DNA of 64,000 nucleotides from Brenneria roseae subsp. roseae (GTDB lineage: Bacteria > Pseudomonadota > Gammaproteobacteria > Enterobacterales > Enterobacteriaceae), in assembly GCF_003115845.1 (NCBI RefSeq), contig NZ_KZ819040.1, forward strand, positions 1 to 64,000, read 5' to 3'. The notes under the pieces are model-generated. The model saw only the letters and a list, made by a program, of their open reading frames with translations, was not told where the DNA came from and did not search any database. Shown one piece after another: positions 1-7,811 of the stretch. How positions within the stretch are numbered: position 1 is the stretch's first letter; every line of letters starts with the position of its first letter. Both the position numbers and the translations under genes were made by a program.

Positions 1-2
1 TT

Positions 3-737
3 ATCGTCAGTTTCCTGGAAGGCGACCCGGACCAGCCTATTGTGACGGGGCGGACCTTTCATGCTACCAATCCGTCACCGTATGAACTGCCGTTACATAA
101 AACGCGGATGACCATCAAGAGTAAAACGCACAAAGGCGGGGGATTTAACGAACTGCGTTTTGAAGATGCCGCAGACAACGAAGAAATTTTTATCCATGCG
201 CAAAAAGACCAGAATATTCAGGTCAATCATGATGAAACACTTTCTATCGGCAACGATCAGCGGATAGCCGTAGCGCGTGATCGCACAACCAACATTGGTC
301 AGGATGAAGCCAATACGGTTGGCCGTGACCGCAAAGAGCATATCCGTCAGGATGCCTTTGTCACCATTGACCGTAACGAGGTACGCAATATCGGTAATAC
401 GCTGAAGGAAGATATTACCGCCAGCCATCTCGTCACGATTGGCGAGCATGAAAAAGTGGTCATTGAAGGCATACAGTCCATTGAGGCCAGAAGTGGTCAG
501 CGACTGCTGACGACCGAATATGTCCTGCAAGGTACTGACCGTATTTTAATCCGTGGTCCGGCAGGCAAAATTCTGCTCGATGGCAGCGGCATCACACTGG
601 ATGCACCAAACATCCAACTGAAAGGCAATGTCAGCATTACTTCTCCCGCTGGCGACCAGATACAAGCTATTGAAGCTGCTATCAATCAGGGCTCCCCATT
701 GGTAGAAGAGTGCCCCCTTAAAGAGGGCAAAAAATGA
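3..737 (+). CDS. vgrG: VgrG (TssI) T6SS spike protein, C-terminal part, cut by window start
   Basis: The reading frame is open from base 3, so the gene begins upstream of the window; a GTG at 42 is internal. VgrG trimers form the needle-like spike on the Hcp tube of the type VI secretion system and carry effectors. What is seen is the end of the gp5-like part ([42 protein letters not shown]), then short repeats rich in G-x-D/N and alternating hydrophobic residues that fit the beta-helix needle, ending in [11 protein letters not shown] and a short charged tail. No extra C-terminal toxin domain is present, so cargo is probably bound rather than fused. The stop overlaps the next start (ATGA at 734). 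Confidence 0.93.
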   Translation: MVSFLEGDPDQPIVTGRTFHATNPSPYELPLHKTRMTIKSKTHKGGGFNELRFEDAADNEEIFIHAQKDQNIQVNHDETLSIGNDQRIAVARDRTTNIGQDEANTVGRDRKEHIRQDAFVTIDRNEVRNIGNTLKEDITASHLVTIGEHEKVVIEGIQSIEARSGQRLLTTEYVLQGTDRILIRGPAGKILLDGSGITLDAPNIQLKGNVSITSPAGDQIQAIEAAINQGSPLVEECPLKEGKK

Positions 738-1312
738 GTTTCTATCAGCAACTGGAAAAGGCCGGGCTACCTGTCCACAACAGCCGAACTCATCTTTATG
801 TACTGGCTGAAACAAGCGCTGAGAAGCACCTGCTGGCGCGACTGGAGTTTCATGAAGTTGTTCATTATCCGCTATGGCATCTGGATACGCAGGCAGGGCT
901 TGAGCAATACACGCCGTGGCTCTGTGTACCAGAGCCTGACAGCGACTTTGATCTGTGGCTGGGCAAGGCGTTTGAGACGATGCCCATGATTGTGATGTTT
1001 GCCCGCATGCCACCGGATGAAGTTCGGCGACATCTGAGGTATTTCAGTAAGTTTGTGGAGGGAACCCGGCGGTTTATTTTGCGTCTGGGCACCCCGTCAG
1101 CCCTGCAACTTTATATTGCTTCAATTTCCCATACGCCTTCCGCCGTCTCACGTTTTTTCGCTGATGGCGAGATTGAGGAGATGTACTTCCACGACCCGCA
1201 GGCATCACTGTCACGGCGCGTACAACCCCTGTTTGAGCAACAGCGCCATGAAGAAACCGAGTGTGATGGCTGTCTGGTCTGGCTTGATCTTCCCGTTGGT
1301 CAGGAGGCCTGA
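734..1312 (+). CDS. DUF4123 T6SS effector chaperone/adaptor
   Basis: A 192-residue protein translationally coupled to vgrG by an ATGA overlap. The pattern [28 protein letters not shown] ... PWLCVPEP ... [10 protein letters not shown] ... [11 protein letters not shown] fits the DUF4123 family (Tap/TEC chaperones), which hold an effector and load it onto the cognate VgrG. DUF4123 proteins typically lie between vgrG and the effector gene, as here. It is expected to be cytoplasmic and not itself secreted. Family assignment rests on position, length and recognisable pattern, not on a profile search. Confidence 0.82.
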   Translation: MSFYQQLEKAGLPVHNSRTHLYVLAETSAEKHLLARLEFHEVVHYPLWHLDTQAGLEQYTPWLCVPEPDSDFDLWLGKAFETMPMIVMFARMPPDEVRRHLRYFSKFVEGTRRFILRLGTPSALQLYIASISHTPSAVSRFFADGEIEEMYFHDPQASLSRRVQPLFEQQRHEETECDGCLVWLDLPVGQEA

Positions 1313-1314
1313 TG

Positions 1315-2160
1315 ATGCTGAATGCTATCAATCTCGACATCATGGAGCGCCTGGCAAGAAAGCAGGCGGATCTCCGGTTGTCACGCTACTTGTGCGATAC
1401 GCTGGCCCCCCTGTTACCCCGGCTGCCCAGCATACCGCAATGCATGCCTGCTTTTGTGGAAGCCGCCGGTAAAGAAGCGATAGCGGCTGGATATAGCAAC
1501 GGGCGTCAATACAGTACACACGTTAGCCTGAGCTTACTGCTTGGTCTGGGTTGGCAGAATGATATCCATCAAGCCACCCTAAACCCGATTCTGACGGCGG
1601 CGGGACTCCCTGAACCGACCCGGCTGAATTTGGCTATTAACACCGCCATTACGCTACGTCAGCAGACTGAGCGCATTTTGCCGCAGGCGCATCAGATTTT
1701 TCTCACATTGTTGTCGATAAATCCTGCTGCGTTACAGGCTGAAAACATCTGGCGAGCCTTCGAGCAATCCGCATTGCTGTACGGCATTGATACGCCTCAG
1801 GCCATACAGACATTGTTTGAAACCTATGAAGCGGATGCGCTGAGTCAACTTAAGTTGCCTCCTGTCAGTAGGCAGCAGTATTCAGCTTATGAGCTGCTTG
1901 GCATGCGTCATATGACTGGACGAATATTTCTGCCCAGTGATGACTTGCAGCATCTGCAACTGAACCAGTTAATTTGCCTGGGCCACCATATATTACTGGC
2001 GCTGAGCTTTGGCCGTTTTTTTTACTCCAACCCTTTATTCATCGCCTTGCATGACGGGCTGTATCAAAAATCGGATCCGCGCCAGGTCTGTCATTTCCTA
2101 TTGCAATTTCTGCAACGGCACCAGCGTATTCTCATGGAGGAGGCACCCAATGACGACTAA
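1315..2160 (+). CDS. T6SS-island protein of unknown function, possible second adaptor
   Basis: About 281 residues, predicted mostly helical, with no signal peptide and no clear membrane segment. I do not recognise the family. AGGAGG at 1302-1307 lies 7 bases before the ATG at 1315; the ATG at 1312, overlapping the previous stop, is the alternative. The 3' end overlaps the effector start by 11 bases, so it is coupled to both the DUF4123 gene and the effector. Its position suggests that it assists effector loading or folding, but this is inference from context only. Confidence 0.8.
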   Translation: MLNAINLDIMERLARKQADLRLSRYLCDTLAPLLPRLPSIPQCMPAFVEAAGKEAIAAGYSNGRQYSTHVSLSLLLGLGWQNDIHQATLNPILTAAGLPEPTRLNLAINTAITLRQQTERILPQAHQIFLTLLSINPAALQAENIWRAFEQSALLYGIDTPQAIQTLFETYEADALSQLKLPPVSRQQYSAYELLGMRHMTGRIFLPSDDLQHLQLNQLICLGHHILLALSFGRFFYSNPLFIALHDGLYQKSDPRQVCHFLLQFLQRHQRILMEEAPNDD

Positions 2161-4054
2161 CGCCCTCAGCGCCAGCTATGAACAATTGTCCCAGGATGCG
2201 ATGGAGGGGAATGTGCCCAGTCCGGCATCGATTTGTACGGATTGCGCCGGACTTGGCGTACCGTTCTCCCTCAACGGCAGCGACGGACCCCGGGAGGCCG
2301 ATCAATGGCTGGGGATCCCCTCTCATGATGATGCTGCTACACCGGAGTGGTTTACTCAGAACCCCTGGATCACCGACCGCGTCGAAAATTTTCGTAATAC
2401 CTATTTGCAGCGAGTGATCCAACAATTGGGGGAGATGTACGGAGACGCTTACCTTGCCGAATTCCATGCTTTTCAGGCTGCTCAGGGGCTGGTGTTCCAC
2501 TGCCTGGAAGACGACATGGAGACGGAAACCCACGTTACGCCTGCTTTTCTGATGGAGGTGGTTCACGGAGATATAACCGAACTTCCCACGATTTCCTGTA
2601 ACCAGACTAATTGTGTCTTTCTGGGGAGCCGCATCTACTTCTGGACGTTTACGTCCGCCCGCTATCGAAAGGAGCCACTGATAGGCGCGGATGGTCAACG
2701 CCTTGCCCAGACCCAGTTCGAATGGACGGTTTCCGGCCTGTTCGATCCACGACAAGCTGCGCAAGAGCTGGACCGCCACTATCAGCAGGCTAAAACGCTG
2801 CACAAACTCTGGATACGTATATTAGCTGTCGCAGAAGCAGGATTTGGCGTCTTGTCCATTATTCCTGTCGTCGGCGCAACCAGAGGACTTTTCGGTATTT
2901 ACAAGGGGGTCAGATATACTTTTGCGGCAATTGATATTGCAATCGCCGGCAACGCCATTGCCAACGGCAGCACGACACTGATCACTGGCGAAGGAATAGA
3001 CCACGGCGAAGCCCTTTTTGAAAGCCTGGGTAAATTGTACGATCCGAAAGACGGTGAAGAGCGTGGCCGTCAGGTCTTTATGTTCATCAATCTGGCCATG
3101 CTGACCCCCTTCGCACTGGGCGGAGCCCGTTGGGTGCTGCGCAAGATCCGGGGGGATGTGCCCGTCAGCGCCCGCTTCGACACCGATGCCATCAGTGAAG
3201 AAGAGCGCCGCAGACTGGGAGGACACAAGAGTGGTGAGCCGCTGGCGATTGAACTGCGTGGTCGCAGACCTGCGGGGCGCCATGACGAAACCGGCGACAT
3301 CGAATGGCGGGACAGGCCGTCACTGGATACCAATCGCAGTCAGGTTGCGCTGACCACGGCGACGGGTAAGGCCAATTACTTTGTCATGAGTAATACGCTA
3401 CGTAGTCGCCTGACGATGCTGATTATCCAGCGCGGTGGCAGCCTGAAAGTGATAGGCCGTATCTGTAAAGTAGTAGGCGATGCGGGCGAAGAGGCGCTGG
3501 CCGCGAGTATGGTAGAGAAATGGGGCGTCAATCCCCAGCGCATTCTGGGTTACAGTGGTAAAGCGGGTGTGCCGAACCGTTTCGGGCTGACGAACAAGAG
3601 CGGTCACGGCCTGGATATGCTGGTCTGGGTACCGCCACCACCGTCGCTGACCGTGCGTGCGCCTACGTCGAAGAGTATGCAGCATTCAATGGATGGTGCA
3701 AATGGCACTCCCGCCCCGACCCAGACGCTCAACTTTACGGAAGACACGCTGCTGGTGATTGAGACCAAAACGACATTGGGTGGGACTAAAACACCTGGAT
3801 TTAATAAGACTCAGGGGACAGGGGCTGGCAAAGTTGCTGACCTCCAAGCGAAGATTGGATTAGATTCTGGAGGATGGAGTAAAGCAAAAATGCTGGAGGT
3901 TGACCCCAACGTCCAAGATAAACTCAATGCTCTTGAGGACGCTGTTGCATTAGGAAAAATCAAGTTTCTACATGCCCAAGTATTTTTTGACTCCCAAGGA
4001 GCACTAAGTAAAACTGTTGGGAATGGCTCTGGAATTCAGATTAACACCTGGTAG
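2150..4054 (+). CDS. Probable T6SS effector with C-terminal PD-(D/E)XK-like nuclease domain
   Basis: The start at 2150 is chosen because GGAGGAGG lies just upstream and the frame from 2009 would bury the previous gene; this gives 634 residues. The N-terminal third (to about 210) is unrecognised. Hydrophobic segments cover about 223-272 and 309-330, as in effectors that insert in or cross a membrane. A charged linker follows. The C-terminal part from about 430 contains GDAGEEALAA (Glu 447/448), GHGLDMLVW (Asp489) and LLVIETKTT (Glu538, Lys540). This Glu ... Asp ... Glu-x-Lys order fits the PD-(D/E)XK nuclease fold, with a proline-rich insertion between Asp489 and Glu538. The last 90 codons are visibly more AT-rich than the rest. 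DNase activity is an inference. Confidence 0.78.
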   Translation: MTTNALSASYEQLSQDAMEGNVPSPASICTDCAGLGVPFSLNGSDGPREADQWLGIPSHDDAATPEWFTQNPWITDRVENFRNTYLQRVIQQLGEMYGDAYLAEFHAFQAAQGLVFHCLEDDMETETHVTPAFLMEVVHGDITELPTISCNQTNCVFLGSRIYFWTFTSARYRKEPLIGADGQRLAQTQFEWTVSGLFDPRQAAQELDRHYQQAKTLHKLWIRILAVAEAGFGVLSIIPVVGATRGLFGIYKGVRYTFAAIDIAIAGNAIANGSTTLITGEGIDHGEALFESLGKLYDPKDGEERGRQVFMFINLAMLTPFALGGARWVLRKIRGDVPVSARFDTDAISEEERRRLGGHKSGEPLAIELRGRRPAGRHDETGDIEWRDRPSLDTNRSQVALTTATGKANYFVMSNTLRSRLTMLIIQRGGSLKVIGRICKVVGDAGEEALAASMVEKWGVNPQRILGYSGKAGVPNRFGLTNKSGHGLDMLVWVPPPPSLTVRAPTSKSMQHSMDGANGTPAPTQTLNFTEDTLLVIETKTTLGGTKTPGFNKTQGTGAGKVADLQAKIGLDSGGWSKAKMLEVDPNVQDKLNALEDAVALGKIKFLHAQVFFDSQGALSKTVGNGSGIQINTW

Positions 4055-4062
4055 AGGACGCA

Positions 4063-4968
4063 ATGAAAAAGGATAAAAGTAGACTCGACAGTATTTTGCC
4101 ACAAGTTAGGGAGTGGGCCACAGATGGCTTTCTACCGCGTGATCGAGTTGAAAACTATGTAAATGGACAAGGGCACCTTGCTCTAGCCACTGTTGACTTA
4201 TTCAAGCATGGCATGTTGGAAGTGAAGCAAAGCCTATTGTCAACTGTTGACAATGCAAACAAAGCCAATATCCATATGGCACATGCGTTCAAAAGGTTTA
4301 TATATTCTCAATTGATAGACCTTAACGACATGAAGACAAATGATCGCCTATTCATTTATAGCCTCGACACTCTTACCCACTTCATATTGGGAGCTATAGC
4401 CACAGGTAATCATAAGTTCATAGAGCCATTTCACAAAGCAATTTTCGATAGTCTCGACGGCGGGTATGGCGTTCATGATGGGCGCAAGCCTCCAATCAGT
4501 TCCACGCTTCGCTACGCCGCCTTCGGTCTGACTATCATCGGCGACTGGCTGGGAAAACCCTTGGATCTGGACAAACATGCCTTGCCACGCGACCCTGCCT
4601 GGGGCCAGTTGGTGGCGCACTGGCGCGAACCCGACCCGGACAAGCTTTTACCTGTTCTGCTCTCTGCCTGCGATACTCACGTCGAGCGTATTGCTGTGAC
4701 CGAGCGCGAAGCCAACCAGCAAGCTAAACAATTCGAGTTCAACTCCGTATTCCTCGCTGTTCATCCTACAGAGATCCTGGCCGTATTGCGTCTGCGTGAA
4801 ACCGTGGGGTTGATGAACCCAGCCCATATTGACCATCCACTGATGCAAACGCCTTATGCCGCGATCACCTGCCAGCCCGGAGAAGTGACTGAACGCGATG
4901 AGCTGCTTGACCGCTTTCTTGAAGTGGTACGTCAGCGTGATCCTCAAGTGCTACCGCCAGGCCTATGA
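4063..4968 (+). CDS. Putative cognate immunity protein of the T6SS effector
   Basis: A 301-residue soluble-looking protein, 8 bases after the effector stop, with GAGG before the ATG. It has no signal peptide, which fits protection against a cytoplasm-acting (nuclease) toxin. The first half (about 4063-4460) is AT-rich, matching the effector tail, while the second half (from PPISSTLRYAAFGLTIIGDW on) has the GC content of the core island. Such a junction is usual where toxin tip and immunity specificity are exchanged by recombination. I do not recognise a named immunity family; the role is inferred from position. Confidence 0.7.
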   Translation: MKKDKSRLDSILPQVREWATDGFLPRDRVENYVNGQGHLALATVDLFKHGMLEVKQSLLSTVDNANKANIHMAHAFKRFIYSQLIDLNDMKTNDRLFIYSLDTLTHFILGAIATGNHKFIEPFHKAIFDSLDGGYGVHDGRKPPISSTLRYAAFGLTIIGDWLGKPLDLDKHALPRDPAWGQLVAHWREPDPDKLLPVLLSACDTHVERIAVTEREANQQAKQFEFNSVFLAVHPTEILAVLRLRETVGLMNPAHIDHPLMQTPYAAITCQPGEVTERDELLDRFLEVVRQRDPQVLPPGL

Positions 4969-5750
4969 GAGAGCGAACCGCTACCATGCAAATCCCAACG
5001 TGGGAACAATTTTCTTCTGTATTCACCGCCTCCAACGACAAGCAGGCACAGGCTGTGCGAGAGGCATTGCTCCAGCAATACAACGAATTCGATGACGATC
5101 CGGCTGCATCATCAGTAGACAACTACGTGAATACCTTGATCGCAATCTATGGTTACTTTCTGGATTATAAAGAAGGCACTTTCAGTATTGTCGAGTGGCT
5201 GGAAGAAAAGCTGGGGGATACCTTCACCGCCGATTTTGATGACAACGACGATACGGTGAAAGTGCGCTTTGGCGACAGGGTGATTGTGCTATCTCATCAC
5301 TCGATGGGAACGGGTGGGTTCGAGCAGGATTTGGCGAAGCTCGAACGACTGATGAAAGGTCGATACCTCTTCCTCTACCGACGTCCAGAAGAAGGTGTTG
5401 TCAATGACACTGAAGAGTTGCTGCTGGTGCCCACAGAGCATTGGCAACGGGCCGTACAGCGTTATGGGCAGGCGCAGGTGTCAGCCTATTTCAGGCGCAG
5501 TGCCAATAAAAAGAGTAAATGGGATGTACGTTACCACTTCAAGACCAGAATATTTTTGTGGTTGGTGCTACCCGTGATAGTCGTTTTCTCTCTCTACGTG
5601 GCATGGGGAACGCTCAAAGGCGATACGCCGCCACCACCACAGCCGAAGGGGTGTGAGAATGTGGACAGGGCTTTTAGTGACCAGTCAGCACAGGTAGCAG
5701 CTATCATGAGAGACCACATGCGCAAGAAACTCGGTTGCGGCAGCAGATAA
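4965..5750 (+). CDS. T6SS-island single-pass membrane protein, unknown function
   Basis: A 261-residue protein whose ATG overlaps the previous stop (ATGA); a second ATG at 4986 is possible. About 190 residues of acidic, presumably cytoplasmic sequence precede one TM helix (about 196-217, LWLVLPVIVVFSLYVAWG), followed by a PPPPQPKGC linker and a short tail with two cysteines (CENVDRA and KLGCGSR) that could form a disulphide if periplasmic. It could be a second immunity factor or an accessory for delivery. No family is recognised. Confidence 0.72.
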   Translation: MRERTATMQIPTWEQFSSVFTASNDKQAQAVREALLQQYNEFDDDPAASSVDNYVNTLIAIYGYFLDYKEGTFSIVEWLEEKLGDTFTADFDDNDDTVKVRFGDRVIVLSHHSMGTGGFEQDLAKLERLMKGRYLFLYRRPEEGVVNDTEELLLVPTEHWQRAVQRYGQAQVSAYFRRSANKKSKWDVRYHFKTRIFLWLVLPVIVVFSLYVAWGTLKGDTPPPPQPKGCENVDRAFSDQSAQVAAIMRDHMRKKLGCGSR

Positions 5751-5785
5751 AATTGCATGGTGCTGTGCACCGAAGGAGAAAGTCT

Positions 5786-6055
5786 ATGTTAGGACGTGGT
5801 GCCATTCGCCTGGGAGATGCCCATTCAGGTGGAGGAAAAATGATTGAAGCCAGTGGCTTTCCTATTAATGGCGTTCCGCAGTGTCTGCTTGGCGATAACG
5901 CAGTATGTCCCACCCACAAAGGAACGTTTCCGCTGGTTACAGGCGGTGACGGTTCGGCTATTCACAACGGGTGTCCCATGGTATTCGAACCAGCGCAACT
6001 CGCATGTGGTTGCAGTGTCGCGTCCTCGTGTCCGGGGAATTACAACAAGGCGTAA
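5786..6055 (+). CDS. PAAR domain protein (T6SS spike tip)
   Basis: The start at 5786 follows GGAG; the frame is open further upstream. The 89-residue product has GAIRLGDAHSGGGKMIEASG, the usual PAAR opening, then turns with conserved Cys and His (CLLGDNAVCPTHKG, IHNGCPMVF, LACGCSV). PAAR proteins cap VgrG with a zinc-bound cone and sharpen the spike. Its position downstream of the vgrG-chaperone-effector set suggests it works with that VgrG. The frame stays open for about 120 codons after its TAA (see next entry). Confidence 0.88.
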   Translation: MLGRGAIRLGDAHSGGGKMIEASGFPINGVPQCLLGDNAVCPTHKGTFPLVTGGDGSAIHNGCPMVFEPAQLACGCSVASSCPGNYNKA

Positions 6056-6139
6056 CCCCCGCTTGGTTTTACGCTGGAAGGGGTTATCAGTGTAGCATTC
6101 ACGACAGAGGTTCTGTTTGTTGAAGTCGCCCTGAAAGGG

Positions 6140-6424
6140 GTGGGGATAATCAAAACAGAAGCAGGTTTTAAACTGGATCAACACGATGAAGGCATAGACT
6201 TGGTAGGGTATCATAATGGAATTACCGCAGAAGTAGAATTGTTTGCTGATTTAAAATCGGCTCCTCGTCGTGGTGCTAAAAATTTATCAAATAAAAAATA
6301 TGCATACAAAAATAGAACTGTTTTAGGTGAACCACTAAAAGAATCAGAATCACCAATGAGAATTAATCTATTTGGTAAGGAGAGAAGTCTCACTAAACCA
6401 AAATTGATACCTGTGGATTCGTGA
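6140..6424 (+). CDS. Unassigned open frame in phase with the PAAR gene, possible gene remnant
   Basis: The frame is in phase with the PAAR gene and has no stop from just after the PAAR TAA (6053-6055) to 6422. The only start codon I could place is a weak GTG at 6140 with no good ribosome binding site. The product would have 94 residues (KLDQHDEGIDLVGYHNG and a basic C-terminal half). There is a faint likeness to the C-terminal tail of Amt ammonium transporters (DExxGIDLxxH) that I do not trust. It may be the end of a decayed larger gene or the former C-terminal extension of the PAAR protein. Confidence 0.25.
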   Translation: MGIIKTEAGFKLDQHDEGIDLVGYHNGITAEVELFADLKSAPRRGAKNLSNKKYAYKNRTVLGEPLKESESPMRINLFGKERSLTKPKLIPVDS

Positions 6425-6470
6425 ACGATGATCTATAAACCAAAGTCATTAAATAAACGAAGGCGATATT

Positions 6471-7016
6471 ATGATAGATAAAATGGGTAAATGGAAAAAT
6501 TTGGTTTTCTTAGGAGTGATAATGATGACTACTGCCAATGCTGCTAATGAATCGCTAAGAATTCGTAGTGTGTTTGATATTAATTATGCATTTTGCGCTA
6601 TTAAGACCAATGGCGTGCTTGGTATGGATAACCGTGACTCGGCAGTGGCAGGGAGAGGTTTCGGTTCATCGAGTACCAATGCCATGCTTATCTTAGCGAA
6701 TGGCGAATGGCGAAAACGATATTACCCTTGAAATAGGTACGTTGGGATGGCTCTCAGAAGAAAAAATAAGTGATGAAGCGCGAAAAAATTTAATCTGGAA
6801 TCCGGTTGTGAACTTGATCTAACGGCCTTTAAGGGAAAAGACTCAAGGATATTGAGTCAACTCCATGTTGGCCTGAATAAAGATGGAATCCCGTTTGCTA
6901 AAACCAGTGAGGAGAAGAATTCAGAAAATCCTGTAAATATTACGGTAAAAAAAATCATCGCTCAGTTGGCCGACAGGCTTTGCCATGGCGATAATCATGC
7001 TGTTCAGTGGTGTTAA
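6471..7016 (+). pseudogene. Frameshifted gene for a secreted T6SS-island protein
   Basis: An intact start (ATG 6471, AAGG upstream) and signal peptide (KNLVFLGVIMMTTANA, cleavage before ANES) lead into LRIRSVFDINYAFCAIKTNG. The frame breaks at 6695-6708, where CGAATGG is present twice in tandem. Removing one copy restores NGENDITLEIGTLGW. A second break lies in the A-run near 6785; adding one A restores KKFNLESGCELDLTAFKG and then LSQLHVGLNKDG. The repaired frame ends at 7016. The gene is therefore not functional as it stands, unless these are sequencing errors. Function unknown; a periplasmic immunity-like role is only a guess from context. Confidence 0.72.
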
Positions 7017-7227
7017 CGGTGTCCATATCCTGCTGTGCTGGCTGATATTGCTTATGGGGTATTTCACTTTTGTTGTGTTCAATCATCGACGCCTTGCTGG
7101 GATAGTACAGGAGTACAATTCTAACGATATGGACAGGTTGGCACTCCCTGCAGAGAAGCGGTTAAACGGCAAGCAGCGCGGTGGTGTCAATAAATCAAGG
7201 GGAAGAAAATATGGGAAACGCGGTTAA
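6985..7227 (+). pseudogene. Membrane-protein fragment, probably a decayed C-terminus
   Basis: An open frame of 80 codons from ATG 6985, open further upstream, encodes strongly hydrophobic sequence (AIIMLFSGVNGVHILLCW, LILLMGYFTFVVF) that could be two TM helices, then a basic tail. It overlaps the end of the preceding pseudogene in another frame, and an 8-A run at about 6951 could be a third frameshift joining the two. There is no good ribosome binding site at 6985. It may be the C-terminal part of the same broken gene or of a separate one. The end overlaps the start of the second PAAR gene. Confidence 0.4.
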
Positions 7228-7477
7228 AAAGGGCGATAAAGATACTGGTCATGGCAGCTATCCACCAACGCCAGTTACTGAAGCTTCTCCAACAGTAAAA
7301 GTGGATGGTTTGCCACTGGCCCGGCAGGGAGATCCTCTGGCCTCTCATGGTCATGGCCGAAGCATCAGTAGTGGTTCATCCAGCGTGTTTGTTGATGGTA
7401 AACTCGCCGCACGTACCGGCGATGCCGTCAGTTGCGGCGGCGTGTTGATTGGTGGTGGAAGTGTAAATATCGGATGA
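7211..7477 (+). CDS. PAAR domain protein, second copy in island
   Basis: ATG 7211 follows GGGGAAG. The 88-residue protein has the other common PAAR layout: GNAVKKGDKDTGHG, then PTVKVDGLPLARQGDPLASHG, then SSVFVDGKLAARTGDAVSCGG and a short end. The His and Cys that bind the tip zinc are present. It differs strongly from the PAAR protein at 5786, so the two are not a recent duplication; they may serve different VgrG proteins or effectors. It is intact although its upstream neighbour has decayed. Confidence 0.88.
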   Translation: MGNAVKKGDKDTGHGSYPPTPVTEASPTVKVDGLPLARQGDPLASHGHGRSISSGSSSVFVDGKLAARTGDAVSCGGVLIGGGSVNIG

Positions 7478-7624
7478 CGTTTTATCAGAAGATTTGACGG
7501 CTGAATTTTCTGTTATCCGGCAGAGAATATTAACTGTCACTATCGTTTGATAGAAGAACCGATCGGGAAATGGTTATCTGGTTGCTCCATAATGGAAAAG
7601 CCAGTAAATTCGTGGGGTTGAGAT

Positions 7625-7653
7625 AAAAAAATAGACGTCGGTTGACGTCTATT
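7625..7653 (-). terminator. Rho-independent terminator after leuU
   Basis: Read on the minus strand, ATAGACGTC-aacc-GACGTCTAT is a perfect 9-bp stem followed by seven T. It lies just beyond the tRNA-Leu 3' end and closes the transcription unit that includes leuU. Confidence 0.8.
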
Positions 7654-7663
7654 GATTCTGTAT

Positions 7664-7750
7664 TGGTACCGAGGACGGGACTTGAACCCGTAAGCCCAAT
7701 CGGGCACTACCACCTCAAGGTAGCGTGTCTACCAATTCCACCACCTCGGC
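7664..7750 (-). tRNA. leuU: tRNA-Leu (anticodon GAG)
   Basis: An 87-base gene including encoded CCA. The acceptor stem starts GCCGAGG and pairs with CCTCGGT. The anticodon loop CTTGAGG gives GAG, the variable arm is long as expected for a class II tRNA, and GGTTCAAGTCC is the T arm. Placement after secG matches leuU of E. coli. Its 3' end faces the T6SS island. Confidence 0.97.
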
Positions 7751-7811
7751 ATCACAATAACTTATTCAACAGTAATGACGGGCATTACCGTGATACTGTT
7801 CCAAACGATTA

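Noticed and set aside
2009-2149. Longer N-terminus for the effector
   Set aside because: It overlaps the previous gene by 150 bases in another frame and lacks a ribosome binding site, whereas 2150 has GGAGGAGG.
6140-6424. Ammonium transporter remnant
   Set aside because: The likeness to the Amt tail is a few residues only and the context does not support it.
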